From Deltaproteobacteria bacterium (lineage in GTDB: Bacteria; Myxococcota_A; UBA796; UBA2385), in contig JAGYJW010000008.1 in NCBI GenBank assembly GCA_018401435.1, positions 62,001 to 126,000 on the forward strand: a DNA stretch of 64,000 nucleotides. Direction: 5' to 3'. Position numbers and translations under genes: made by a program. Positions within the stretch are counted from its first letter, which is position 1; every line of letters begins with the position of its first letter. Under the pieces are notes generated by a model, which did not search any database, was not told the DNA's origin, and saw only the letters and a program-made list of their open reading frames with translations. Below, in pieces: positions 44,535-52,745 of this stretch.

Positions 44535-46838
44535 TCAGAGGGAGCCACCAAGCAGGCCGACGAAGGCCCCAGCGTCATAGGCGGCGGTGTCGATCCAGTA
44601 GCCCGCGCCCAGCAGGTCGTCGGCGCCGTCGTCGTTGAAGTCGATGGGGCCCACCAGGGTGCGGCCCAGGTAGCCGTCGCCGCCGCTGGGGCCGGTCAAC
44701 ATGGCGTCGGAGGACGCCGCGCCGATGGTGCCGGTGACCGGGCCCATGAAGACATAGATGGCGCCGGCGCTGCTGTTACCGGTGTCCTCGCCATAGGCGC
44801 CGATGGTCAGGTCGTCGTTGCCGTCACCGTCATAGTCGCCGCCCCGGCCCACGGTGTAGCCGAAGTAGTCCGAGGAGGCATTGCCGTTGAGGGTGGCATC
44901 GGCGGTCATCAGACCGGACTCCCGCGTCGAGCCGCCGTAGACCACATAGGCGGCGCCCGAAGAGGACCCGCCGGTGTCCACGCCATCCGCGCCCACCACG
45001 ATGTCGTCGTAGCCGTCACCATCGAGGTCGCCCGCGAAGGACACGGAGCGCCCGAGGTAGTCATAGCTGGCGGAGCCGGCCAGGTAGGCGTCCGCGCTGG
45101 TGGCCGCGATGTCGGAGGCCAGGGCGGCGCCACCGAAGAAGACATAGGCAGCGCCCGCGCCGGTGGCGACGTCGCTGTTGTAGTAGGCGCCCACCAGCAG
45201 GTCGTCGTAGCCGTCACCATCCATGTCGCCGTCACCGGCCACGGAGAAGCCAAAGTAGTTCGAGCCCGAGCCCACCCCGTAGAGCTGCACATCCGCGAGG
45301 GCGACGGGGAGGGTCCCGGAGGTGATGGCGCCCGAGGCGACACCGTAGATGAGGTAGGCGGAGCCCTTGGAGGACCCATAGTCGTCGTTGCCATAGGCGC
45401 CCAGGATGACGTCCTGGTAGCCGTCGCCGTTCACGTCCCCGGCCGCAGCGGTGGCGTAGGCGAGGTAGTCGTAGCTGGCGGTGCCGGTCACCGTGATGTC
45501 GGCCGAGCTGGCGCTGAGGGTTCCGGTGACCGGCCCCAGGAAGAGGTAGCCGGCGCCCGCACTGGAGGAGACACCATAGGCGCCGGCGATGACATCATCG
45601 TAGCCATCGCTGTCGACGTCCACGACGGTCGAGGACCAGCCCATATAGGCCGAGGAGCTGGCCGGGCCGTTGATGGTCGCTCCAGCCAGGGTGCCCACGC
45701 TGCCCGAAGTGAGCGGACCGTAGACCACATAGGAGGCGCCGGCGGTGCTGGCCGAGGTGTCCACGCCATAGGCGCCGGCGAGCAGGTCGTCGATGCCGTC
45801 GCCGTTGATGTCGCCGACCGCGCCGGACTTGCCCAGGTAGTCCGAGACGCTCACACCGGTGATGGACAGGTCCGCGTCGGCGGCGCCGATGGTGCCGGTG
45901 AAGCCGCAGCCAAAGGACCCGCCGTCGCAGTTGTTGTCCACCCCGTCACCGCAGACCTCGGCCTCGCCGGGGTTGGTGGTGATCTCGCCGTCATCGCAGT
46001 CGGTGTCGTTTTCGGAGTAGCCGGTGGGCAGACTGCAAGCGACCATGGTGCCGGTCTCGGCGCCGTAGCCGTCGCCGTCGCTGTCGATGAAGTAGGTGTT
46101 GCCGTCGATGGGATTGTTGTCGGCGGTGCCGTCGCAGTCGTTGTCCTGACCGTCGCAGTACTCGCCCGCGCCGGGGTAGCTCTGGGCGTCGGCGTCGTTG
46201 CAGTCCTGGTTGTCGGCGATGTAGCCGGAGGGGCTGGCGCAGCTGGTATCGCTGATGTCGGGGTTGCCATAGCCGTCGCCATCGGCGTCGAGGTAGGTCG
46301 TCGTGGCGTCGCTGGCGTCGTCGTCCAGCAGGCCGTTGCAGTCGTTGTCCAGGCCGTCGCAGACCTCGACGCCGTCGGGATTCACCGCGTCGCTGTCGTC
46401 ATTGCAGTCCAGGGCGTTGTCAACGAAGCCCTCGGGCGCCACGCAGGCAAAGACCGCATCCGCGACCGACCCGAAGCCGTCCCCGTCCATGTCGATGTAG
46501 AAGATGCTGCCACCGACGGCGTCCTCATCCACCTCGCCGTCACAGTCGTTGTCCACGCCATCGCAGACATCGGCCGCGCCGGGGAAGACGGTGGCGTCAT
46601 TGTCGTCACAGTCCACGGTGGAGATCACGCCGTCGCCGTCGGCATCGACCCAGTCGGTGCCATCGGTGCCATCGGTGCCGTCGGTGCCGTCGGTGCCGTC
46701 GGTGCCGTCGGTGCCATCGGTGCCATCGGTGCCGTCGGCCCCATCGGTGCCATCGCTGGAGGCAGTGTCCTCACCCTTGTCGCCGCAGGCCACAGCCAAA
46801 GAGAGGGAGAGCAGAACAGGGAGGAGGCGCAGGGTCAT
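44535..46838 (-). CDS. MopE-repeat and FG-GAP beta-propeller lipoprotein
   Basis: The 767-residue lipoprotein (lipobox LAVAC, Cys18) has a DGT linker of about eleven units. Residues about 65-310 are putative metal-binding repeats (GVDNDCDGEVDED, GLDNDCNGLLDDD, GQDNDCDG) with regularly spaced Asp and Cys. Residues 315-767 are FG-GAP blades, each with a GDINGDGIDDLLAGAYG-like calcium loop followed by GASYVVYG, enough for a seven-bladed propeller. Similar proteins occur in Myxococcota as abundant surface lipoproteins of unknown function. A promoter is visible about 90 nt upstream on the minus strand. Confidence 0.88.
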   Translation of the reverse strand: MTLRLLPVLLSLSLAVACGDKGEDTASSDGTDGADGTDGTDGTDGTDGTDGTDGTDGTDGTDWVDADGDGVISTVDCDDNDATVFPGAADVCDGVDNDCDGEVDEDAVGGSIFYIDMDGDGFGSVADAVFACVAPEGFVDNALDCNDDSDAVNPDGVEVCDGLDNDCNGLLDDDASDATTTYLDADGDGYGNPDISDTSCASPSGYIADNQDCNDADAQSYPGAGEYCDGQDNDCDGTADNNPIDGNTYFIDSDGDGYGAETGTMVACSLPTGYSENDTDCDDGEITTNPGEAEVCGDGVDNNCDGGSFGCGFTGTIGAADADLSITGVSVSDYLGKSGAVGDINGDGIDDLLAGAYGVDTSASTAGASYVVYGPLTSGSVGTLAGATINGPASSSAYMGWSSTVVDVDSDGYDDVIAGAYGVSSSAGAGYLFLGPVTGTLSASSADITVTGTASYDYLAYATAAAGDVNGDGYQDVILGAYGNDDYGSSKGSAYLIYGVASGAITSGTLPVALADVQLYGVGSGSNYFGFSVAGDGDMDGDGYDDLLVGAYYNSDVATGAGAAYVFFGGAALASDIAATSADAYLAGSASYDYLGRSVSFAGDLDGDGYDDIVVGADGVDTGGSSSGAAYVVYGGSTRESGLMTADATLNGNASSDYFGYTVGRGGDYDGDGNDDLTIGAYGEDTGNSSAGAIYVFMGPVTGTIGAASSDAMLTGPSGGDGYLGRTLVGPIDFNDDGADDLLGAGYWIDTAAYDAGAFVGLLGGSL
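46654..46752. repeat. 9-bp tandem repeat encoding DGT linker (about 11 units)
   Basis: Eleven copies of the 9-bp unit TCGGTGCCR (plus strand) encode Asp-Gly-Thr just after the lipidated Cys of the 44535-46838 protein. The unit is the same as at 18414-18503, in a protein with an otherwise unrelated mature domain. Confidence 0.9.
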
Positions 46839-46926
46839 GGAAGCTCCGATACGAATGAACCGTCTGCAGCACAGGGCGCAGACGGGGCGAGAGCGCGGGG
46901 TGCCGCGTCACGAGACATACCGAATG

Positions 46927-46955
46927 AGTTTACACGAATCCTGCATCGCCATCAA
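46927..46955 (-). promoter_or_regulatory. Sigma-70-type promoter of the FG-GAP lipoprotein gene
   Basis: On the minus strand TTGATG, a 17-bp spacer and TAAACT (4/6 matches each) lie so that transcription would begin near 46920, giving a leader of about 82 nt to ATG 46838. Confidence 0.55.
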
Positions 46956-47093
46956 CGCAGGGCCAGGGGACGTCGGCAAGAGTCCCCTTGGAAGCGCGGC
47001 TCGAGGGGAACTTTCTCCCTATTACGACCGCATGACAGCCACCGAGGACCGGGGGCATCCTGCGCCCGCAAGAGGAGGGCGCGAGGGGGCAGG

Positions 47094-47109
47094 TGTCAGG
47101 GTCCTGACA
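47094..47109. promoter_or_regulatory. Perfect 7-bp inverted repeat, possible operator
   Basis: TGTCAGG-GT-CCTGACA lies 77 bp upstream of the small lipoprotein ATG. Read as TGTCA-N6-TGACA it has the geometry of Crp/Fnr-family sites (5-bp half-sites, 6-bp spacer). A Crp/Fnr regulator is encoded elsewhere in the window, but a link is only conjecture. Confidence 0.35.
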
Positions 47110-47153
47110 GACCGCCGGAGTGCGCAGCCCCCTAAAGGAAGAGTGCCGGGGGG

Positions 47154-47189
47154 ATGAACCCCCGACAGCAACCCAGGAAAATCCCATGA
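47154..47189 (+). other. Upstream ORF (11 residues) overlapping the small lipoprotein start
   Basis: ATG 47154 opens an 11-residue frame, MNPRQQPRKIP, whose TGA (47187-47189) overlaps ATG 47186 as ATGA. Its start codon lies in the loop of a GGGGG-ATGAA-CCCCC hairpin. AAGGAAG is 12 nt upstream. The arrangement would allow translational coupling or attenuation. Confidence 0.3.
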
Positions 47190-47287
47190 GCACCCCGACC
47201 CCCTCCTCCCTGCTGCGCGCCGTCGGCCTCCTCACCCTGGTGGGCTGCGGCGCCTCCGCCAAGGTCGCCGACAGCGACCGGCGCTGA
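47186..47287 (+). CDS. Very small lipoprotein, 33 residues
   Basis: ATG 47186, with AGGAAAA a few nt upstream, encodes a signal peptide of about 20 residues with lipobox TLVGC (Cys21) and a mature chain of only 13 residues (CGASAKVADSDRR). Entericidin-type lipoproteins are small, but this is shorter still. It could be a functional micro-lipoprotein or the remnant of a longer gene. The next in-frame stop is a normal TGA. A 9-bp-stem hairpin right after the stop (47288-47323) fits a terminator. No function is assigned. Confidence 0.45.
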   Translation: MSTPTPSSLLRAVGLLTLVGCGASAKVADSDRR

Positions 47288-47323
47288 CGCCGAAGCTGAA
47301 CTTGCGGGCGCGCGGCTTCGGCG
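47288..47323. terminator. Hairpin between convergent small lipoprotein and oxidoreductase genes
   Basis: CGCCGAAGC and GCTTCGGCG form a perfect 9-bp stem with an 18-nt loop, beginning right after the TGA of the small lipoprotein. It could terminate transcription from both sides. Confidence 0.45.
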
Positions 47324-47350
47324 GCGCGCCGTCGCGGCCTCGGCGCCGCA

Positions 47351-48361
47351 TCAGCCGGGCAGCAGCACGATCTTGCCCATGTGGCGCTGGGTCTCCAAGG
47401 CCGCGAGAGCAGCGGGCAAGGTGGAGAAGGGCCGCTCCTCGAAGATGACCGGCCGCACATCTGGCCTCGCCAAAAGCGCGCGGTTGAGGCCCAAGAAGTC
47501 GTCTCGGCTGCCCACGAAGACGCCTTGCACGCGAATGCCCCGCATGAGGATACGCGTGAGGGCCAGAGGCGCCGAAACGCCGGCCAGCACCCCAATCAGG
47601 GAGATGTGGCCCCCGGTGCGCACCGCCGCCAGGCTCTGTTCGAGGGTGCCCGCACCCCCCAGCTCGACCACATGGTCCACGCCGCCCGTCCAATCGCGGA
47701 TTCGGGCGCCCCATCGGGGCTCGTCGCGGTAGTTCAGGGTCCATTCTGCACCCAAAGCCCGCGCCCGCTCCAGCTTCTCGTCGCTGCTGGAGAGAATGGC
47801 CACCCGGGCCCCCACCATGCGGGCGATTTGAAGGGCAAAGAGGCTGACTCCGCCCGTGCCCAGCGTCAACACCGTCGATCCCGCCGTGATCCCCCCTTCG
47901 GTGATCAGGGCCCGCCAGGCGGTGACCGCCGCACAGGGCAGGGTCGCGCACTCGGCGTCGCTGAGGTGGGCCGGCGGCTTGACCAGGGCCGTCACGGGCA
48001 GCACCCGCTCCTCGCAGAGCAGGCCCATCGCGGGCCCGCCCAGGCTGCTGCGCAAGGCACCATCGGTCAGGTCGCCACCCGACCAGTCCGGCGCGAAAAC
48101 GGGGCAGGCGCGCTCACCCTGGACGAATTCTGTCACCCCGTCCCCCACCGCGACCACCTCGCCCACGGCGTCGGAGCCCGGCACCAGCGGCAGGGGCTGG
48201 CGGGGATTGTAGCGCCCCTGCACCATCATCAGGTCACGGTAGTTCAGGCTCCAGGCGCGCAAGCGCAGGCGCACCTGTCCCGGCCCGGGGACCGGGCTGT
48301 CGCGGTCTTGCAGCTTCAGCCGATCCAGTCCGAAGCCGCCTTCAATCTGCCATTCGCGCAT
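47351..48361 (-). CDS. Zinc-independent alcohol dehydrogenase / quinone oxidoreductase (MDR family)
   Basis: ATG 48361 (GGAG 5 nt upstream) gives 336 residues. It has a GroES-like N-terminal domain (LNYRDLMMVQGRY, PLVPGSDAVGEVVAVG) and a Rossmann domain with LTLGTGGVSLFALQIA binding NAD(P)H. The zinc-binding cysteines of classical alcohol dehydrogenases are missing, as in quinone and enoyl reductases of the QOR type. The substrate is unknown. It follows the DegT-family gene by 20 nt on the same strand and may share its transcript, although a link to sugar chemistry is not evident. Confidence 0.82.
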   Translation of the reverse strand: MREWQIEGGFGLDRLKLQDRDSPVPGPGQVRLRLRAWSLNYRDLMMVQGRYNPRQPLPLVPGSDAVGEVVAVGDGVTEFVQGERACPVFAPDWSGGDLTDGALRSSLGGPAMGLLCEERVLPVTALVKPPAHLSDAECATLPCAAVTAWRALITEGGITAGSTVLTLGTGGVSLFALQIARMVGARVAILSSSDEKLERARALGAEWTLNYRDEPRWGARIRDWTGGVDHVVELGGAGTLEQSLAAVRTGGHISLIGVLAGVSAPLALTRILMRGIRVQGVFVGSRDDFLGLNRALLARPDVRPVIFEERPFSTLPAALAALETQRHMGKIVLLPG

Positions 48362-48381
48362 GGGTGCTCCGGGGGCCTTGC

Positions 48382-49587
48382 TCAGCCCGTCAAGGCCCGG
48401 CGCAGGCCCCGCAGCAGCAGGTCGCGCTGGCCGTCGCCATAGCGGTGGCCCTGTCCCACGAAGATCCCGCGGTCGTGGACCGCGTTGGCGACGGGGAAGG
48501 GGCCCTCCAGGCGCAGCCGGGGCAGGTGGGCCACGGCGGGCTGCCGCGCGAGGTTGGACCCGGAGATGGGCCGGGTGTCGATGCCTTCGGCCTGCAGCCG
48601 CGCACAGAGGGTGGGGCGATCGATGGGGGCCTCTGGTGCCAGCAGGAGGGGGAAACCAAAGCCCACATGACTGGTTCCGGGCCGCTCGGGAAAGCACCGC
48701 AAGGGCAGGCCTTCGGCGGCGATGGCCGCGCACCAGTCCGCGTGGTTTGCCCGCCGCCGCGCGGCGATGGCGTCGATGCGGTCGAGCTGGTGGAGCCCGA
48801 ATGCCCCCGCCAGATCCGTGGGCCGGACATTGAAGCCGGCCGACACGAAGAGGAAGCGGGGATCGGTGTCGGCGTGGGCTGCGGCGAGGGCGTCGCGGTC
48901 GCTGCGCTCGCGAATCCAACCATGGGCCCGCAAGCTGCGGCAGGTGTCGGCCAGATCGGGGGCGGAGGTGGTGATCATGCCGCCCTCCACCGTCGTCATG
49001 TGGTGGGAGAAGAAGAAGCTGAAGCAGCCACCCACGCCCCGGGCCCCGACCTTGAGCCCATCGACGGTCGCCCCGTGGGCGCCGCAGGCGTCTTCGATCA
49101 GCAGGGGCGAGCGGGCGCGACTGGGCTGGCCCAGGAGGTGCACCGCCAGCACCGGGTGGTCAAAGACGCCTTCGATGCAGAGGCTGTCGGGGTCGACGTC
49201 CACCAGCACCGGGGTGAGGCCGGCCTGGTGCACCGCAAAGAGGCTGGTGGACCAGCCCACCGCCGGCACGAGCACCTCGGCGCCGCGCTGCAGGCGCCCG
49301 GTCTCCACCAGCGCCGACAGCAGGACGAGCAGCGCGCTGGATCCCGAGTTGACCATGACGGCCTGCTCGCAGCCCACCCAGGCCGCGAAGCGCTCTTCGA
49401 AGGCCTGCACCTTGCCCCCCATGGTGACCCAGCCGCTGAGCAGGCTGTCGATGGCCTCGGCGACCTCGGCGGCACCAAAGGTGGGCTGGGCCAGGGGCAA
49501 GCGCCCGGCCGGGGGATCCGCACCCAGACCGGGGTCGAGGTGGGCCGCCACCAGGGCGTCGATGGCCCGCCGCCGGTCTGAGGTCAA
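48382..49587 (-). CDS. DegT/DnrJ/EryC1 family enzyme with His replacing the PLP lysine (3-dehydratase-like)
   Basis: The 401-residue fold-type I protein has the DegT signatures GWVTMGGKV, NSGSSALL, and EDACGAHGA. In ordinary sugar aminotransferases the PLP lysine sits in SFxxxK. Here residues 190-203 read SFFFSHHMTTVEGG, with H195 at the lysine position. The same change marks ColD and RfbH/E1, PLP- or PMP-dependent 3-dehydratases that remove a sugar hydroxyl in 3,6-dideoxyhexose synthesis. So it more likely makes a dideoxysugar precursor than an aminosugar. It overlaps the GT2 gene by 4 bp. Confidence 0.82.
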   Translation of the reverse strand: MTSDRRRAIDALVAAHLDPGLGADPPAGRLPLAQPTFGAAEVAEAIDSLLSGWVTMGGKVQAFEERFAAWVGCEQAVMVNSGSSALLVLLSALVETGRLQRGAEVLVPAVGWSTSLFAVHQAGLTPVLVDVDPDSLCIEGVFDHPVLAVHLLGQPSRARSPLLIEDACGAHGATVDGLKVGARGVGGCFSFFFSHHMTTVEGGMITTSAPDLADTCRSLRAHGWIRERSDRDALAAAHADTDPRFLFVSAGFNVRPTDLAGAFGLHQLDRIDAIAARRRANHADWCAAIAAEGLPLRCFPERPGTSHVGFGFPLLLAPEAPIDRPTLCARLQAEGIDTRPISGSNLARQPAVAHLPRLRLEGPFPVANAVHDRGIFVGQGHRYGDGQRDLLLRGLRRALTG

Positions 49588-50279
49588 CGCAGCACGCGGG
49601 CGCCGGGAAGCTCCGACAGCAGCACCTTGAGGTGGTCCTTGCCCACCGGCCAGGACAGGGCCTTGCTCTCTCCGCCGGCCCGCTGGCCCTCCCGCGTGGC
49701 CAGCTCGGCGATATTCCAGCGCCGGCGCATGGACCGGATGCTGATCTGGTATTCGATGGGGAAGCGCTTCACCGAGGTGTCCAGGGCCAACAGGTCGGCC
49801 CGGCGCAAGGCGCGGAAGCCATTGATGGTGTCGGTGACGGGCGGCCCCTCGTTGAAGATGCGGTTGGCCAGCCAGGTCAGGGCCTGGTTGACCCGCGCCC
49901 GGGGGCGCAAGGCGTCCTGTTCTTCGTTCTCGCTGCCCACCGCAAAACGGCTGGCGATGGCGAGGTGGGCGCCCGAGAGCAGCAGGTCGTCCAGCCGCAC
50001 GATGTCGGCGGGGTCTTCATTCCCATCGGGGGAGAAGAAGACGAGGCGCTCGGTGTCGGTGGCCTCGGCGGCCACCCGAAAGGCGACGCCGCGGCCGGGT
50101 ATGGGCTGGTCGAGGATGGGCACGCCTCGGGCGGCCATGAATTCCCGGCTGCCGTCGGTGGACCCGCCATCCACCGCGATGGTGCGGGCGAAGTCGTCCA
50201 GGGGCAGGGCGTCCCAAAGCAGCCGCAGGCCGTCAATCTCGTTGAGGGTGAGGAGGACCAGGGTGCAGTCGCGGGGCAT
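49584..50279 (-). CDS. Family 2 glycosyltransferase
   Basis: The 231-residue GT-A fold enzyme has LVLLTLNEIDGL at the N-terminus, the nucleotide-binding DGGSTDGS, and a DxN-type metal site in SPDGNEDP. The size and lack of membrane helices resemble dolichol-phosphate-mannose-synthase-like transferases that load a sugar onto a lipid carrier. The gene starts immediately after the SGNH hydrolase stop and overlaps the DegT-family gene. The three are likely one surface-polysaccharide unit. Donor and acceptor are unknown. Confidence 0.83.
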   Translation of the reverse strand: MPRDCTLVLLTLNEIDGLRLLWDALPLDDFARTIAVDGGSTDGSREFMAARGVPILDQPIPGRGVAFRVAAEATDTERLVFFSPDGNEDPADIVRLDDLLLSGAHLAIASRFAVGSENEEQDALRPRARVNQALTWLANRIFNEGPPVTDTINGFRALRRADLLALDTSVKRFPIEYQISIRSMRRRWNIAELATREGQRAGGESKALSWPVGKDHLKVLLSELPGARVLR

Positions 50280-51263
50280 TCAGCCCTCCGAGGGGTTGAG
50301 CAGGCCCTCGCTTTCGAGGAAAGCAAAGACCGCGCGGGCGATCCAGTCGTTGCCCGCAGCGTTGGCGTGGCCGCGGTCTCGGGAGAAGTAGAGCTGGGCC
50401 TGCTGGCTGGCCTGCTCCATCTGGGGCTGGGGGTCCAACCAGGGCACCTGCAGCTCTTGGGCGGCGGCATGCAGAATCAGGCGGTGTTCGCGGGTGTAGC
50501 CCTCGCGTTCGAGGGGGTAACCAAAGAGCACCGGCGTTCCGCCGACCGCCTGCACGTCCTTCACCAACCCGCGCAGGTTGTCGACATAGTCGCTGGGGGG
50601 CACCCGATAGACTCCGCCAGCGTCGCCCGACCCGCGCTCCTTGGCCTTGATCTCCACCCCGCCCAGCAAGGCGCGCAGCGCGAGGTAGATGCGCGACCGA
50701 TACAGCAGGTTCTCCTTCATGAAGCGGGCGTCATTCTGAAGAATGGCCTGGCTGCGGTCGGAATAGGCCGCCTTGCGGGCGTCCTGCACCACAAAGCCCA
50801 GCAGCACCACATCGGGCTGGTAGGCGGCGAGGGTGCGTCCCCACAACCAGCGGCCCTGGAAGCTGGTGTAGCCCGGCTGGCCGGCATTGATGACCTCGAC
50901 GCCGCTGTGGCCGGCCGCCTGGGCCAGGGCCTGCAAGCGGGCGGGGTAGGTCTGGTCGTCGGCCACGCCCCAGCCAAAGGTGGTGGAGCAGCCCATGGCC
51001 ATCAGCCGGCGGGTGCCCGGGCGGCGGGCGCGCGGGTGCTCGGGGGGCCGCAAGCCGTCGGCGTTGGTGGACACCGGAAAGGTGGTCGCCTCTTCGCGGT
51101 GGCTCATCGCGAACTGGTCGAGGTTGGGGTCCACCTGCCAGAAGGGCTCGTTGTGCTCGAAGGCGGCGTCGACCGTGGGCCAACCGCTGCTTCGCAGGCC
51201 GATCTCCACCACCAGGAAGACCACCGCAAGTGGAACCAGGGAGAAGAGCAGCCTCTTGCCCAT
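50280..51263 (-). CDS. Membrane-anchored SGNH hydrolase-like protein
   Basis: ATG 51263 (AAGG 5 nt upstream) gives 327 residues. One N-terminal transmembrane helix (about 5-22) anchors a periplasmic SGNH domain. The nucleophile block reads MAMGCSTTFGWG, a GCS variant of the usual GDS, followed by NAGQPGYTSFQ (block III-like) and the C-terminal Asp/His motif RDRGHANAAGN. The protein resembles the one at 30822-31892. In polysaccharide loci such proteins often add or remove O-acetyl groups, which would fit its neighbours. Catalytic activity is plausible but unproven. Confidence 0.78.
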   Translation of the reverse strand: MGKRLLFSLVPLAVVFLVVEIGLRSSGWPTVDAAFEHNEPFWQVDPNLDQFAMSHREEATTFPVSTNADGLRPPEHPRARRPGTRRLMAMGCSTTFGWGVADDQTYPARLQALAQAAGHSGVEVINAGQPGYTSFQGRWLWGRTLAAYQPDVVLLGFVVQDARKAAYSDRSQAILQNDARFMKENLLYRSRIYLALRALLGGVEIKAKERGSGDAGGVYRVPPSDYVDNLRGLVKDVQAVGGTPVLFGYPLEREGYTREHRLILHAAAQELQVPWLDPQPQMEQASQQAQLYFSRDRGHANAAGNDWIARAVFAFLESEGLLNPSEG

Positions 51264-51308
51264 TGTGGCCTTCACCTGCGCGCTCCCTCTGGTTTGACCG
51301 GCCAAGGC

Positions 51309-52151
51309 CTATTGCGGCGAGATCTCGATCGAGGTGTGATCTTCGATGCCGCCGCCCTTGTACCACTTGTTGTCGTAGAAGGTGGTGTCGTTGATGCGGT
51401 AGCTGATGTCGCCGTGGGCGGGGGCAGTGAAGTGAAGCTCACCGTCGGGCACCGGGATGATGGTCTCTATGCCATCCAGCGAGGTGAACTTGAAGACCAG
51501 GATGCCCTCGGTGCAGCCCTCCATATTGCAGGGATACTCGGTATTGCCCACGGTGGGCTTGTCCGGGTCGCCCGCGATGGTCACCCAAGGGCCCGTCTCG
51601 GTGGTGCGGAAGCGATCCTTCTGCGAACCGGTGACCCGGATCTTATTGCCCTCGCAAATGGGGAAGTTGCGCTGCCAGCCGGAATTGATGTCGAGGTAGT
51701 CGAAGATGGTGTCCAGCAGCGGCGCCAGGCACTGACCGGCGTTGAGCTGGTCGTCGAGGCCACCCACCCAGTTGTCCCAGGCGTCGGTGCCGACCGGCGT
51801 GGTGGCCGAGGCCTTGCAGAGCTCGAGGTTCTTGGCGGCCACCTGCTCGATCAGCTCGGGGCGGCCCAAGAGCACCAGCTCGACCTCGTCGGCAGAGGAC
51901 TCTCGGAAGGACACGCCGTCATCGCGCTCGCCCTTCCACTGGCTCATCATCTCGTCCAGGGCCTTGGACCGCGCCTGCTTGCGGCTGATCTCATCCAAGG
52001 AGGCCCAGTTGGGCGGGAAGTAGCACTCGAAGTTCCAGCCTTCGGGCTCTTTGTGCCAGCCGAACGGCGGGGGCGGGGGCGCCACATTCTTCTTGCCGCA
52101 GCCCCCGACCACGAGGACCAGAGAGATCAGGGCAAAACGGGAAGTCAGCAT
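51309..52151 (-). CDS. Unknown lipoprotein
   Basis: ATG 52151 follows GGAGG, giving 280 residues with lipobox VVGGC (Cys18) and a poly-proline segment (PPPPP). The body has several cysteines (near residues 43, 111, 141, 166, 208 and 212), possibly forming disulfides, and many acidic residues. No known domain is recognised. It follows the ATP synthase c gene on the same strand, with a 188-nt gap, so it is likely a separate unit. It is probably an outer-membrane lipoprotein exposed to the periplasm. Confidence 0.65.
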   Translation of the reverse strand: MLTSRFALISLVLVVGGCGKKNVAPPPPPFGWHKEPEGWNFECYFPPNWASLDEISRKQARSKALDEMMSQWKGERDDGVSFRESSADEVELVLLGRPELIEQVAAKNLELCKASATTPVGTDAWDNWVGGLDDQLNAGQCLAPLLDTIFDYLDINSGWQRNFPICEGNKIRVTGSQKDRFRTTETGPWVTIAGDPDKPTVGNTEYPCNMEGCTEGILVFKFTSLDGIETIIPVPDGELHFTAPAHGDISYRINDTTFYDNKWYKGGGIEDHTSIEISPQ

Positions 52152-52339
52152 GGGGAGCCTCCACTTGGGATGCAAGCCTTACCTGCGCGACCCGAGAAAG
52201 TCGAGGCTGGCAGGCGCTGCCCTTCCACCGAGAGGCGGCGTCGCCCCAATTCACGGGCGCAAAACGGCAGAAGGGAGAGGCCCGAGAGCCTCTCCCCAAT
52301 GCCTTCCAGACCTCACCCCGAGGGGCGAAGCGCGGGCGT

Positions 52340-52657
52340 TCAGCCCACCTTGCCGGAGAGGATGATGCCGATGACGAGCGCGTAGATGACCAGCGACTCG
52401 ATCAGGGCCAGGCCGATGATCATCGGGGTGAAGAGCTTGCCCGAGGCCTGGGGGTTGCGGGCGATGCCCTCGAGGGCGGCCGCGGCGGCCTTACCCTGAC
52501 CCAGCGAGCCACCAAAAGCAGCAAGGCCGATGGCGAGGCCAGAGGCCAGCGCGATCATGCCGTCGGAGCCCATGGCACCGTCCTGGGCAAAGGCGGGGGA
52601 AGAGAGGAGCAGCATCGCGACGGTCGCGGGCAGCACCTTGGTCAGCTTGGACTTCAT
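52340..52657 (-). CDS. atpE: F0F1 ATP synthase subunit c
   Basis: ATG 52657 follows GGAGG, giving 105 residues. The first 24 residues look like a cleavable signal peptide (MLLLSSPAFA), known in c-subunits of some deltaproteobacteria. The mature part is the two-helix hairpin that forms the rotor ring. The loop ARNPQ joins the helices. The ion-binding carboxylate is E87 in LIESLVIY, and Q54 in SLGQG is conserved. The Q and E-S combination occurs in sodium-binding rings, but also in some proton rings, so ion choice is open. It is the last gene of the hemL-atpZ-atpI-atpB-atpE series. Confidence 0.93.
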   Translation of the reverse strand: MKSKLTKVLPATVAMLLLSSPAFAQDGAMGSDGMIALASGLAIGLAAFGGSLGQGKAAAAALEGIARNPQASGKLFTPMIIGLALIESLVIYALVIGIILSGKVG

Positions 52658-52745
52658 CAGATCCTCCAGGTTCCTGGCGGTTTCGCAGAGAGCGTATGGG
52701 AAGGGTTCAAGACAGGGGCCCCGCGCGAATCGCGAGGCGACGAGA

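Larger units (their letters stand above)
46839..47185. other. 347-bp divergent intergenic region
   Basis: Between two divergent lipoprotein genes. It holds the promoter of the FG-GAP gene (46927-46955, minus) and, nearer the small lipoprotein, a palindrome (47094-47109) and an upstream ORF with a hairpin (47143-47189). I see no further coding frame with a start signal. Confidence 0.6.

Noticed and set aside
46654..46752. Tandem repeats resembling a CRISPR array
   Set aside because: Units are 9 bp, directly adjacent without spacers, and encode the DGT linker in frame.
44415..47135. Plus-strand open frame of about 900 codons rich in Ala, Val and Gly
   Set aside because: It is the antisense of the MopE/FG-GAP lipoprotein. 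The repetitive look mirrors its Asp-rich repeats.
47143..47175. Possible SAM-I/SAM-IV riboswitch, because of GATGAA-CCC and GCAACC segments
   Set aside because: The conserved P1/P2 kink-turn and P4 elements are not seen, and only about 10 nt separate the segment from the start codon. A covariance search would be decisive.
48382..49587. Plain sugar aminotransferase reading of the DegT protein
   Set aside because: The lysine needed for transamination is replaced by His195, which favours a dehydratase-like role.
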